Source: Thermoplasmata archaeon
GTDB taxonomy: Archaea; Thermoplasmatota; Thermoplasmata; Lutacidiplasmatales; UBA184
Direction: 5' to 3'
Assembly (NCBI GenBank): GCA_021826685.1
Contig: JAKAYT010000015.1
Span: 1-32,274 of the forward strand
Length of the DNA: 32,274 nucleotides
Part shown: piece after piece, positions 1 through 7,870 of the stretch
How positions within the stretch are numbered: position 1 is the stretch's first letter
How the letters are laid out: the number at the start of each line of letters is the position of its first letter
The notes under the pieces: generated by a model
What the model saw: the letters and a program-made list of their open reading frames with translations, nothing else
Told to the model about the DNA's origin: nothing
Databases searched by the model: none
Translations under genes and position numbers: made by a program

Positions 1-9
1 TCCAATCCT

Positions 10-450
10 CTAGGAGGGCCGACGTACGAGCCGCGTACGCTTGATAATGATTCCCGGGCGCCCTCGCTCGGGACCCGACCGGACCAACCCGGCCCGTCGC
101 GTAAGATGGGAGCGGTCTCGCGGCGTCAACACGTCTACCCCCGACGCGCGAGCGCGCTGCGCGAGAGCGCGATCGGCGGTGACGAGGACGGCTCCGGAAC
201 GGCGGGCGCAGTCGAGGATCGCGCTGTCGCCTTCTCCGTAGCACGGCACGGTAGGGTACCGCCGGCCCAACATGCGCGCTACGCGCGCATACGGTACAGA
301 GCCTTCGGCGAGATGATCTAGCTCTCGCCGAACGACCGCAGGAACCGCGAGGACAGTGCCGTCGGCCCAATGCGCGATCTCCTCGCCCAGCCGGGAGCCG
401 CCCCGCGCGACCCACAGCAGGATGTTCGTGTCGAGGAGCGCGAACCGCAC
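10..450 (-). CDS. PIN-domain ribonuclease-like protein
   Basis: A 146-residue protein with a PIN-domain core. The expected acidic metal-binding residues are visible: D7 in LLDTNILL, E43 in RREL, D75 in GEGDSAIL and D93 in VTADRAL. PIN domains are Mg/Mn-dependent RNases found in VapC toxins and in Fcf1/Nob1-type rRNA-processing proteins. The spacing GDSAI...GAVLVTADRALAQRA resembles the archaeal Fcf1-like group at least as much as VapC. After about residue 112 there is a basic Arg/Lys-rich tail that could bind RNA. Translation starts at GTG, ten bases after the stop of the upstream acyl-CoA ligase gene on the same strand, so the two are probably co-transcribed. No antitoxin-like small gene is seen beside it, which argues mildly against a toxin role, but the window edge is only nine bases away. 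The target RNA cannot be told. Confidence 0.75.
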   Translation of the reverse strand: MRFALLDTNILLWVARGGSRLGEEIAHWADGTVLAVPAVVRRELDHLAEGSVPYARVARMLGRRYPTVPCYGEGDSAILDCARRSGAVLVTADRALAQRARASGVDVLTPRDRSHLTRRAGLVRSGPERGRPGIIIKRTRLVRRPS

Positions 451-460
451 GGACCGCGGG

Positions 461-2065
461 TTACGTGCGCCGGAGGACGACGCCGAGGACTTCCCGGTCG
501 TACTCGTTCCCTCCCCGACGACCGCGCAGGAGAAATCGTTGCGCTTTCTGGTTCGCGGTCTTCGGTATCTCCCCGATGAACTCGATGTACTTCGGGACCA
601 TGAAGAACGGAAGGCGCTCGGCGCAGAACTCGAAAAGCTCCCTGGGCGGCACGGCGGCGCCGGGCCGGAGCTGCACGAAGGCCTTCACATCTTCTTCCCC
701 GAGAGGAGACGGCACGCCGACGACGACGGTCTCGAAGACGGCGGGATGCTGGTTCAGGACGGACTCCACGTCGTACGGTGCGAGGTTCTCGCCCCGCCGC
801 CGGATCACGTCCTTCTTGCGATCCACGAAGTAATAGTAGCCATCGGCATCTCGCGTGACGTAGTCGCCCGTGTGGAACCAGAGGTTCCGCCAGGCCTCCA
901 CGGTTTGCTCGGCCTTGTTGAGGTATCCGGAGAACATCGAGAACGGCACCGAAGGTCGGACGACGAGTTCCCCGCGCTCGCCGTCCGGCACCGGCCGATC
1001 CTGGTCGTCCACCACCGCTGCCTCGACAAACCCGAGGGGTGTTCCCACGGAGCCCATCCGTATGGCTTCGGGCGGGTTCATCAACGTCGTGCAGCCGCAC
1101 TCGGTCATTCCATAGAGCTCGATAATCGATACGCCGAAGCGTCGCTCGAACTTTGGCCAGATCTCCCGAGCGGCCCCCGCGGTCAGCGCCGTTCGCACCG
1201 GGTGCGTCCGATCCGTGGACCGGGCCGGTTGCTTATACAGAACGTTGATCATTGAAATCAGCAAGCTCACGTGGCTCGCCCCGTAGCGAGCAGCGGACTC
1301 CCAGAACCCGGACGCGGAGAACCGCTCGTCGAACGCAGCCGTCAGATCGTTCAGGAACGCCGCCAGCGCGGTCATCTCCTGGGCGTTGCAGTGGAAAAGG
1401 GGAAGGGCCGAGAACAGGACGCTCTCCGACGTCAATCGGCTACGCCGTCCGAGTTCCGCCGCCGTACGGATGTACTGCTCGTGCGGGATGATCGCCCCTT
1501 TGGGCGGCCCCGTGGTTCCGCTCGTGTACATAATCGCCGCCGGGTCCCAGGGGCGGCGGGTAACTCGAGGCAGCTCAGCGCCGGACTCGCTCAATTGTGC
1601 GAACGGCGCGGCACCCGAGGGCCGGGACGCGCCGGCGCCGGAGGGGTCCGCCACCCACACGCGAGGGATGTCGAGGGCAGGGCGAACCTCCTCGAACTGA
1701 GGCCACAGGCGTGCGTCGATGACGAGCCCTTTCGGCGCGGCGTCCGCGAGCTCGTAGCGGAGGATCTCACCCTTGAGAGCAGTGTTCAGCGGCACGAGCA
1801 CGCTTCCGCGGTGGGCTAGGCCGAACCACGATACGACGAACTCCGGGGTGTTGAACAGCAGGATGGCCACCCGGTCGTTCTCGCGGATCCCGGCCCGGTC
1901 GAGTCCGTGGGCTACGCGGGCCGCCTCCTGGGCGACCTCGACGTAGGACAGGGATCGCTGGGAGAATCGGAATGCTGTGCGGTCCCCATTCTTCCGAGCT
2001 TTCGCTTCTACGAGACGGGCGAGGTCGTGGTAGTCCTCGGTAGGGTCCAGCACGATCGCGCGCAC
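461..2065 (-). CDS. AMP-forming acyl-CoA synthetase (CaiC/FadD-like)
   Basis: A 534-residue member of the ANL adenylating superfamily, which activates a carboxylic acid with ATP and joins it to CoA. Visible motifs in order are the P-loop YTSGTTGPPKG (180-190), ELYGMTE (316-322), the FHTGD motif with the ribose-binding Asp (397-401), the hinge DRKKDVIRRRGENL (415-428) and a C-terminal lysine in KTANQKAQR (502-510). The length is normal for the family. The substrate is not readable from sequence; medium or long fatty acids or carnitine-like acids are both possible. The longest start is GTG at 2065. An A/T box at 2077-2089 would place a leaderless start nearer the in-frame GTG at 2053, so the true protein may lack four residues. 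It probably forms an operon with the downstream PIN gene. Confidence 0.88.
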   Translation of the reverse strand: MRAIVLDPTEDYHDLARLVEAKARKNGDRTAFRFSQRSLSYVEVAQEAARVAHGLDRAGIRENDRVAILLFNTPEFVVSWFGLAHRGSVLVPLNTALKGEILRYELADAAPKGLVIDARLWPQFEEVRPALDIPRVWVADPSGAGASRPSGAAPFAQLSESGAELPRVTRRPWDPAAIMYTSGTTGPPKGAIIPHEQYIRTAAELGRRSRLTSESVLFSALPLFHCNAQEMTALAAFLNDLTAAFDERFSASGFWESAARYGASHVSLLISMINVLYKQPARSTDRTHPVRTALTAGAAREIWPKFERRFGVSIIELYGMTECGCTTLMNPPEAIRMGSVGTPLGFVEAAVVDDQDRPVPDGERGELVVRPSVPFSMFSGYLNKAEQTVEAWRNLWFHTGDYVTRDADGYYYFVDRKKDVIRRRGENLAPYDVESVLNQHPAVFETVVVGVPSPLGEEDVKAFVQLRPGAAVPPRELFEFCAERLPFFMVPKYIEFIGEIPKTANQKAQRFLLRGRRGGNEYDREVLGVVLRRT

Positions 2066-2076
2066 CCCCGTGGATC

Positions 2077-2089
2077 GATTTTAGGCTAT
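2077..2089. promoter_or_regulatory. A/T-rich box between acyl-CoA ligase and NUDIX genes
   Basis: GATTTTAGGCTAT is the only A/T-rich patch between the two divergent genes. On the plus strand it lies about 45 bases before the NUDIX ATG. On the minus strand it lies about 29 bases before the internal GTG at 2053. The TATA role is inferred from spacing alone. Confidence 0.4.
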
Positions 2090-2127
2090 CCGCAAACGCC
2101 CGTTGGAACCCGCTTTCCCGAACGCAC

Positions 2128-2631
2128 ATGTATCCCCTCGGCGTTCGCTCAGGTATGATGCGACGGTTCGATCCGTTCCGCGAAGGAGCGCCGATCGTCC
2201 CGGAGCTGTCCAGCGGCGCGGTCATCGCCACCGAGGATGGCAAAAAGGTCCTGATGCTGCACGAGATTGCCGAGGATCGCTGGTGCTTCCCGAAGGGACA
2301 CGTCGACCCCGGCGAGTCGCTCGAGACCGCCGCTCGGCGCGAGATCCGCGAGGAGACCGGCCTCACCGACGTCCGGCTGGAGCGGGAGATTGGAGAGATC
2401 TCCTATCGGTACTACTCGTCGGAACGAGGCACGAACATCCTGAAGGTTGCGGTCTACTTCTTGGCGCGATCCGCGGAGACGCCCGTCCGCATCGAACGGA
2501 TCTTCGACCGGGCGGAGTGGGTCCCAACCGATGCCGCGAGAGGACGCCTCGCGTGGGAACGCGATCGAGAGATCATGGACAGAGCGCGGCGCCAGCTCCG
2601 CAAGCCCCAACCCCCGGCCGAAAGCGCCTAA
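2128..2631 (+). CDS. NUDIX hydrolase (Ap4A hydrolase/MutT-like)
   Basis: A 167-residue NUDIX protein that should cleave a nucleoside diphosphate linked to another group. The Nudix box occupies residues 57-79 and includes [10 protein letters not shown] and the core REIREETGL, with all glutamates needed for Mg binding present. The preceding RWCFPKGH pattern is common in diadenosine polyphosphate hydrolases and their relatives, so Ap4A-like substrates are the likeliest, though this is inference. ATG codons at 2128, 2155 and 2158 are all possible starts; conservation seems to begin near the SSGAVI strand, so the N-terminus is uncertain. It is divergent from the acyl-CoA ligase. Its TAA stop overlaps the stop of the convergent hutU gene by four bases. 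Confidence 0.85.
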   Translation: MYPLGVRSGMMRRFDPFREGAPIVPELSSGAVIATEDGKKVLMLHEIAEDRWCFPKGHVDPGESLETAARREIREETGLTDVRLEREIGEISYRYYSSERGTNILKVAVYFLARSAETPVRIERIFDRAEWVPTDAARGRLAWERDREIMDRARRQLRKPQPPAESA

Positions 2632-4298
2632 GGGATCCGGAAGCGCGCGCTCTTCGCGAGGGCGATCGACTCCGGGTAGCCCGCGTCGGCATGGCGTGCG
2701 ACGCCCAATCCGGGGTCGTTGTGCAGCGCTCGACCGATCCGCCGGTCCGCCTCCGGAGTGCCGTCCGCGACGATGACAAGGCCTGCGTGGATCGAGTTCC
2801 CGATCCCGACACCTCCGCCGTGATGAACGCTCACCCACGTCGCGCCGCTCGCAACGTTGAGCAGCGCGTTGAGGATCGGCCAGTCCGCGATGGCATCCGA
2901 ACCATCCCGCATCTGTTCCGTTTCGCGGTACGGGCTCGCGACACTCCCTGAGTCGTGATGGTCCCGACCGATGGCAATCGGCGCCGTCAGCTCATGGTCG
3001 TGAACCATCTGGTTGACGCGGTGACCAAAGCGCTCGCGGTCGCCGTAACCGAGGTAGCAGATCCGCGCGGGCAGTCCTTGAAAGTGCACCCGCTCGCCCG
3101 CCAAGCGGATCCATCGCAGCAGATGCTCGTCTCTCGTGAACTCGCTTAGGATCATGCGATCGATCCGCCGAATGTCCTCCGGGTCCCCGCTCAGAGCGAC
3201 CCAACGGAACGGTCCGCTACCCCGCGTGAACAAGGGTCGGATGTAGTGCGGGACGTAGCCCGCAATATCGAACGCCCGCTCTACGCCGGCGTCCCGTGCC
3301 TGCGTCCGGAAATTGTTCCCGTAGTCGAACGCCTTGGCTCCCTGGGCTTGCATCGCTAGAATGGCGCGAGCTTCGTCCGCGATGGAAGCCCGAACGTCCC
3401 GAAGGTACGCCTCGCGATCTTGCTCGCGCCGCCGCGACGCGGACTCGACCGACTCGCCGCGCGGGATGTACCCATAGACAAGATCGTGAGCCGCCGTCTG
3501 ATCGCTCACGATGTCGGGTCGGACCCCCCGGCGAACCAATTCGGGATAGACGTCCGACGCGTTCGCGCACAGTCCCACGCTTAGGGCGGTCCGGGATTGA
3601 GCGGCGGCGCGGACCCATTCGAGGGCCGTATCGAGATCCGGCGCTTCCCGCTCGAGGAAGCCCCGCTCGAGGCGGCGCGCGAGCGCGTGCGGGTCCACGT
3701 CGACGACCAGGGCCGAACCTCCGAGCATGGTCACGGCCATCGGTTGGGCGCCTCCCATTTCGCCCAGGCCCGAACTGAGGAACCAGCGACCCGCGAGGTC
3801 CGTGGCTCCGAACTCGATACGCGCGAGCGAGGCAAGGGTCTCGTAAGTACCCTGCAGGATGCCCTGCGTTCCGATATAGATCCAGCTTCCCGCGGTCATC
3901 TGGCCATACATCGTGAGACCCCGCGCCTCCAGATCCCAGAAGATGTCGTCCGTCGCCCAATGCGGGACGATCATAGCGTTCGAGATCAGCACGCGCGGGG
4001 CGTCGGGATGCGTAGGGAACACCCCGACAGCCTTACCCGATTGAATCAGGAGAGTCTCGTCCGATGCCAGCGTTCGAAGTGCCGCGACAATATGATCGTA
4101 CGCGGCCCAGCTGCGGGCGGCCTTGCCCCGCCCGCCATAGACGATCAATTGGTCGGGGTCGCGGGCGACCTCGGGATCGAGGTTGTTCATCAGCAGCCGG
4201 AGTGCTGCCTCTTGGGGCCAGCCCCGGCATGAGATCGCCGTGCCGCGGGGGGCGCGGACGGGGCGGGCTACGCTGGGGGTGTCGACCATCGCCGTCAT
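2628..4298 (-). CDS. hutU: urocanate hydratase
   Basis: Urocanase, the second step of histidine degradation, converts urocanate to imidazolone propionate using tightly bound NAD+. The 556-residue length is normal. Recognisable conserved blocks are [10 protein letters not shown] (36-45), [11 protein letters not shown] (52-62), QSGKAVGVF (86-94), the NAD-site block [15 protein letters not shown] (176-190), and [15 protein letters not shown] (411-425), where C414 is the catalytic-region cysteine. [15 protein letters not shown] (492-506) is also typical. The first ATG is at 4298. A weak A/T box at 4312-4318 fits a leaderless start at the next ATG (4289) slightly better. No hutH, hutI or hutG gene lies within the window, so the rest of the pathway must be elsewhere or absent. 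Confidence 0.95.
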   Translation of the reverse strand: MTAMVDTPSVARPVRAPRGTAISCRGWPQEAALRLLMNNLDPEVARDPDQLIVYGGRGKAARSWAAYDHIVAALRTLASDETLLIQSGKAVGVFPTHPDAPRVLISNAMIVPHWATDDIFWDLEARGLTMYGQMTAGSWIYIGTQGILQGTYETLASLARIEFGATDLAGRWFLSSGLGEMGGAQPMAVTMLGGSALVVDVDPHALARRLERGFLEREAPDLDTALEWVRAAAQSRTALSVGLCANASDVYPELVRRGVRPDIVSDQTAAHDLVYGYIPRGESVESASRRREQDREAYLRDVRASIADEARAILAMQAQGAKAFDYGNNFRTQARDAGVERAFDIAGYVPHYIRPLFTRGSGPFRWVALSGDPEDIRRIDRMILSEFTRDEHLLRWIRLAGERVHFQGLPARICYLGYGDRERFGHRVNQMVHDHELTAPIAIGRDHHDSGSVASPYRETEQMRDGSDAIADWPILNALLNVASGATWVSVHHGGGVGIGNSIHAGLVIVADGTPEADRRIGRALHNDPGLGVARHADAGYPESIALAKSARFRIP

Positions 4299-4311
4299 CG
4301 ATCGCCGGGAA

Positions 4312-4318
4312 CCTTAGA
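4312..4318 (-). promoter_or_regulatory. possible TATA-like box of hutU
   Basis: TCTAAGG on the minus strand is centred about 26 bases before the hutU ATG at 4289. It is weak on sequence and supported mainly by spacing. Confidence 0.3.
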
Positions 4319-4426
4319 AGCTTCTCGGACCGGCCGGGTCGCCATGATGGGCCATCGTAGGAGCCGCCCCACCGTACTCGTGACCGCGACAGCTTCAAGG
4401 TCCGGCGACCGTGAGGGCGCGAGGGC

Positions 4427-4499
4427 GCCGCCGTAGCTCAGTAGGTAGAGCGGCTGATTTGTAATCAGCAGGTCGGGAGTTCGATCCTCTCCGGCGGCT
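4427..4499 (+). tRNA. trnT: tRNA-Thr (anticodon TGT)
   Basis: A 73-base cloverleaf. The acceptor stem pairs GCCGCCG (4427-4433) with CGGCGGC (4492-4498), followed by discriminator T. The D stem is GCTC/GAGC and the anticodon stem is GCTGA/TCAGC around loop TTTGTAA, giving anticodon TGT at 4460-4462, which reads ACA (Thr). The T stem is GGGAG/CTCTC with one G-T pair and loop TTCGATC. The CCA end is not encoded and there is no intron. The G1-C72, C2-G71, C3-G70 pairs and the U discriminator agree with archaeal tRNA-Thr identity. It sits between the divergent hutU and cinA-like genes. Confidence 0.97.
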
Positions 4500-4537
4500 C
4501 GACGAACGGACGAACCTATCTGCGTTCCCGCCGTCCC

Positions 4538-5386
4538 ATGCCCGCGACCATGCCGGGGTCCACGGTGGCGATCCTCTCAATCGGTAACGAGATCCTTCTG
4601 GGTGATATTCCGAACTCGAACGCCCAGTGGCTCTGCCGCGAGCTCACCGAACGTGGAGCGGAGGTTCGGCATATCGCGATCGTCCGCGATGTTGACGCCG
4701 AGATCGCAATCGAGCTCAACCACGCCCTCACATACGCGCCGCTCCTGCTCGTCACCACCGGCGGCCTGGGACCGACGGACGACGATCGCAGTGTCGGTGC
4801 CGTGGCCCAAGCTCTGGATCTCGAGCTCGCGTTCGATCCGGTCGCGGCCTCGATGGTAGAGTCGTTCTACGCGAAGATGGGTGAGCGCGGTCTGGTCCCG
4901 ATGACGGGCCTGACGCCTCCTCGAAGGAAAATGGCTCTCCTGCCCCGAGGGAGCCGCGCGCTCGAGAATCGGGTCGGTGCCGCCCCCGGCGTCCTCCTTT
5001 CCCGTGGCGCCACCCAGATTGTCCTCCTTCCCGGGGTCCCGGAGGAAATGCAGGACATCGTACAGGGAGCGCTCGCGCCGGAGCTCGACTCCTTGCTCGG
5101 GCCTGGGAGCTATCGCGAGATAGAGCGGCTAGCGCATATCGCGGACGAGTCGGTCCTCGCGCCGCTGCTCCGCGGTATCGTCGAGCGGCACCCCGAGGTG
5201 TATGTGAAGTCGCGCGCCGAGGTCTTGGGCCGCAGCCCTTCTTTCCGCATCACCCTCTCGTGCCGGGCCGAGAATCGCGAGACGGTCGAGCGCCACCTTC
5301 TCGAGACCCAGGGTGACCTGGAGCAGACCCTCGCCGCGCACCAAATCCACCTGGACGACGGTGGACGGACGCCCTCCCCGGATTGA
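4538..5386 (+). CDS. CinA N-terminal/MoCF-domain protein (COG1058)
   Basis: A 282-residue protein with the molybdopterin-binding-like fold of CinA. It opens with AILSIGNEILLGDIPNSNAQWL (near 11-32), the typical start of COG1058 proteins. The nucleotide-site loop TTGGLGPTDDD lies at about 73-83, and VLLPGVPEEM comes later in the domain. The C-terminal NMN deamidase domain of bacterial CinA is absent, as is usual for the archaeal form. Family members bind or hydrolyse nucleotides such as ADP-ribose or FAD, but the archaeal function is unsettled. ATG codons at 4538 and 4550 are both plausible; CCTATCTG at 4515-4522 may be the TATA element and would favour the second. The gene follows the tRNA by 38 bases. 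Confidence 0.85.
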   Translation: MPATMPGSTVAILSIGNEILLGDIPNSNAQWLCRELTERGAEVRHIAIVRDVDAEIAIELNHALTYAPLLLVTTGGLGPTDDDRSVGAVAQALDLELAFDPVAASMVESFYAKMGERGLVPMTGLTPPRRKMALLPRGSRALENRVGAAPGVLLSRGATQIVLLPGVPEEMQDIVQGALAPELDSLLGPGSYREIERLAHIADESVLAPLLRGIVERHPEVYVKSRAEVLGRSPSFRITLSCRAENRETVERHLLETQGDLEQTLAAHQIHLDDGGRTPSPD

Positions 5387-5436
5387 ACACTAGGCAGGGA
5401 ACACCGTGGAGGCGCGCGCGGCAACCGGTCCGACCC

Positions 5437-6234
5437 CTAGATCGCATTCACCGCGAAGCCCACGACGAACCCGACGAGGATCCCCGCGTACACGAGCCGG
5501 TTACGCGCGAGCGAAGCCGCGCGGGTCTCCAGCGGACGGAAGGCCACCCGGAGCATCGGCAGGATCACATAGGTGATCGCTCCGATCGCCAGAGCGTCAA
5601 AGATGACCAACAGTAGGGGACTCGTCCAGAAGTATCCCACCGCGCCGCCGACCAGCGTGGGAACCCCACCGATGAGAAAGAGGCCGACCATGGTCGCAAC
5701 GGTTCGGCGGGCGTTGGTACCGAGGAACGGAGAGGTGATCGGGAATCCTTCGGTGATGTTCTGCAAGAAGAATCCTAGGAAGACCACCGCGACCACGCCG
5801 ACCGACCCCGCGGCCCAGTTTCCCCCGAAAACGAGCCCCTCGGTCAGGTTCTGCAGCCCGATCCCAAGGGCAATCATGATGGCGGTGGTTCGCGGCCCGC
5901 TGGTGCTATCGGGAGCCGGCTCGGTGGCGAGCGGAGAGCCTCGGGGGATGTTGTCCACAAGATACAGAACCGCGAAGGCAGCGACGAACGCGATCGCGAA
6001 CGCGATCGAGTACCCCGGGTTCGCCACGTAGCTTCCGCCCGGATAGAGTATGCTGGAGGCGTCGGAGAACACGTCCGCCAGGAGGAAGATCAGGATCCCG
6101 ATTGCCGCCGCGTTGAGTCCGACGGCCCACCGACCCTGCGCCCGACGGCTGAACACGATGGGGAGGGATAGGAAGATCGAGAATCCCATGGCGGCCGTCA
6201 GCAGGATAAACACGCCGAAGTCCGCCCCGACCAT
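5437..6234 (-). CDS. ZIP-family divalent metal transporter (GufA-like)
   Basis: A 265-residue polytopic membrane protein with about eight hydrophobic segments and almost no soluble part, matching ZIP zinc/iron permeases. The two paired metal-site helices are recognisable as GLQNLTEGLVFG and LQNITEGFPI, corresponding to the HNxPEG and QNIPEG helices of GufA-type ZIPs. The usual histidine of the first motif is Gln here, which may change metal preference. A TTATAG element at 6265-6270 lies about 34 bases before the ATG on the minus strand. The gene is convergent with the CinA-like gene. The metal transported is unknown; Zn2+ is the family default. Confidence 0.8.
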   Translation of the reverse strand: MVGADFGVFILLTAAMGFSIFLSLPIVFSRRAQGRWAVGLNAAAIGILIFLLADVFSDASSILYPGGSYVANPGYSIAFAIAFVAAFAVLYLVDNIPRGSPLATEPAPDSTSGPRTTAIMIALGIGLQNLTEGLVFGGNWAAGSVGVVAVVFLGFFLQNITEGFPITSPFLGTNARRTVATMVGLFLIGGVPTLVGGAVGYFWTSPLLLVIFDALAIGAITYVILPMLRVAFRPLETRAASLARNRLVYAGILVGFVVGFAVNAI

Positions 6235-6264
6235 CGTTCGTCCAGATTGCCTACCGGGTCGGGC

Positions 6265-6270
6265 TTATAG
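6265..6270 (-). promoter_or_regulatory. TATA-like box of the ZIP transporter gene
   Basis: CTATAA on the minus strand sits about 34 bases before the ATG at 6234, in otherwise GC-rich sequence. Confidence 0.4.
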
Positions 6271-6376
6271 TTTCTTGGCGTGAATCACACGCCCCGGCCA
6301 TCACGTTGTGAATGAACTCGCACCGTCGGGGGGTGACACCGCGTAAGCTCTCCGAACGGCGAAGCCTCAGCGAAGG

Positions 6377-6823
6377 TTACGCCGGAGGAGACGCGAACCG
6401 CCGCATCGCCGCCTCGATGTGGGGTCCCGGGCGCATCCCGACGACCACATCGACGACCTTGCCCTCGGGGTCTAGGAGAAAAGTCACTCGCTTCGCCATT
6501 CCAAAGATCCCGAGAACGCCATAGGTCTTCGCCACCGACCTCTGGGTATCCGAGAGCAGCGGGAAAGCGAGATGGCAACGATCCGAGAACTCCTTCTGGC
6601 GATCGGTCGAGTCGACACTGATCCCTAGGACTGCCACCCGGTGCGCGCTAAGATCGGGCTCGCGGGCTTGGAACCCCTGCGCCTCGCGCGTACACCCGGG
6701 TGTCATCGCTCGAGGGTAGAAGTACAAGACCACCGGGCGACCTCGAAAACTCGAAAGCGAGACCACATGTCCGTCCTGGTCCGGCAAAGAGAAATCCGGC
6801 GCTACGTCGCCGATCCCAACCAT
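6377..6823 (-). CDS. peroxiredoxin, BCP/PrxQ type
   Basis: A 148-residue thiol peroxidase of the alkyl-hydroperoxide reductase/TSA fold, expected to reduce peroxides in the cytoplasm. The start VGIGDVAPDFSLPDQDG is typical. The peroxidatic cysteine C44 lies in MTPGCTREA with the conserved Thr and Pro of the active site. The usual PrxQ resolving cysteine five residues later is replaced (TREAQ), and the only other cysteine is C83. The enzyme may therefore work as a one-cysteine type or use C83. The downstream pattern FPLLSD, GVLG and FLLDPEGKV is standard. It starts 47 bases after the end of the aldo/keto reductase-like gene on the same strand, so the two may share a transcript. Confidence 0.9.
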   Translation of the reverse strand: MVGIGDVAPDFSLPDQDGHVVSLSSFRGRPVVLYFYPRAMTPGCTREAQGFQAREPDLSAHRVAVLGISVDSTDRQKEFSDRCHLAFPLLSDTQRSVAKTYGVLGIFGMAKRVTFLLDPEGKVVDVVVGMRPGPHIEAAMRRFASPPA

Positions 6824-6870
6824 AGTGGCCGGAGCGGCTACCCCTAGTCAAGGCTTGCCCTTGGGGTCTC

Positions 6871-7776
6871 CTATCCCACTGTGGAAGAATCCGAAACACG
6901 ATGGGCCTCCTCAATCGTAAGCGGGGGCGTCTCTTCCCAACCGGCGAGCTCCGCGAGCCTTTCGGGAGGGGGAATAGACACCAACGCGGCATCGACCCCC
7001 GGCTGGTCTAACACCCAGCGAATTGCGGCCTGGCCCAGCGTCCTCCGACCGCGAATGGCCAGGAACCCAAACCGGAGCACCGGAGCCATCTCTTCCGCCA
7101 ACGTTCGGATGGGCAGGGGCCCCCCGGGTGCCCTTTCGGGGCTAGGCCCGGAGGACGGTCCGAGCCCGGCAAGCCGCCCGCCGGCCAGAACGTTCCGAGC
7201 GAGAAAGGGGATCCCCCCGAGGACCACTTCAGGCCGCGCGCCTTGTTCGAGGAGCGAGAGCGTTCCGGAGGCGAACTTCGGTACGTCGGCCACGGACGCG
7301 AAGCGTGGCCACGCGGAGATCGGGGCACCCCATCCTTGGATCGCCCCACTCGTGACCAGCCTCTCGAGCCCTTGGGCGACGCCTGCGAGGTTCTCTCCTC
7401 CATCAGCGGCCGGGTCCCACTCAATCCAGAGCTTGAGAGCGGTTCGCCCGCTTCCACGCCGCGGGGGGAGGGTCGCCGCTAGGCTCGCTTGCCAAGCGTC
7501 GGGGTCCGACACGCCAAGAGAGGTGCGCGGCAGATCTCGGATCGAGCGGACCAGGACTAAGTACGCATCGAGATTGGCGAGGACACCACTCTCCCAGAGC
7601 GGCCGTTCGGCGACCACCCCACCCGCCCCTCTCCACGCCAGAAGGTTGATTCCTCGATCGACCGACCGGCGAAGCAAGGTCTCGAGCGAGTCCCGATTCC
7701 GGAGATCGTGCGGGCCTAGTTCCCATCCCAGGGCCGATACGGGGGCCCGCGTACCGGGCCATGTCCAGGTCCTCAT
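6871..7776 (-). CDS. degenerate aldo/keto reductase-like protein
   Basis: A 301-residue protein with the outline of an aldo/keto reductase TIM barrel. RSVDRGINLLAW (37-48) aligns with the family block RALDLGINFIDTAxxYG, and GQAAIRWVLDQPGVDAALVSIPPPERLAEL is the familiar C-terminal cofactor-binding region. The catalytic tetrad is missing: the Asp and Tyr positions of DTAxxYG read AW and Gly, no Lys is seen in the next strand (VLVRS), and the His of the LHWPD motif reads WIEWDP. The protein is probably not an oxidoreductase, though it could still bind a nucleotide. It is divergent from rfcL and upstream of a peroxiredoxin on the same strand. I favour a non-enzymatic or repurposed paralogue over a pseudogene because the frame is intact. 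Confidence 0.75.
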   Translation of the reverse strand: MRTWTWPGTRAPVSALGWELGPHDLRNRDSLETLLRRSVDRGINLLAWRGAGGVVAERPLWESGVLANLDAYLVLVRSIRDLPRTSLGVSDPDAWQASLAATLPPRRGSGRTALKLWIEWDPAADGGENLAGVAQGLERLVTSGAIQGWGAPISAWPRFASVADVPKFASGTLSLLEQGARPEVVLGGIPFLARNVLAGGRLAGLGPSSGPSPERAPGGPLPIRTLAEEMAPVLRFGFLAIRGRRTLGQAAIRWVLDQPGVDAALVSIPPPERLAELAGWEETPPLTIEEAHRVSDSSTVG

Positions 7777-7841
7777 CGCTCGAATCCAGAGTAACCGGCC
7801 GGGGGATTAGAGAGCCACCGACTTCCTCACGAAGCTATCGC

Positions 7842-7848
7842 GTTATCT
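7842..7848 (+). promoter_or_regulatory. TATA-like box of rfcL
   Basis: GTTATCT is centred about 25 bases before the rfcL GTG at 7871, the spacing expected for a leaderless transcript. The same TTATCT core and spacing precede the prefoldin gene. Confidence 0.45.
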
Positions 7849-7870
7849 CGGGTGTGGCGCTGTCCGCGCT

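Noticed and set aside
10-450. VapC toxin of a toxin-antitoxin pair
   Set aside because: No antitoxin-like frame is adjacent on the visible side; the upstream partner is an acyl-CoA ligase. The other side is cut by the window edge, so it cannot be excluded fully.
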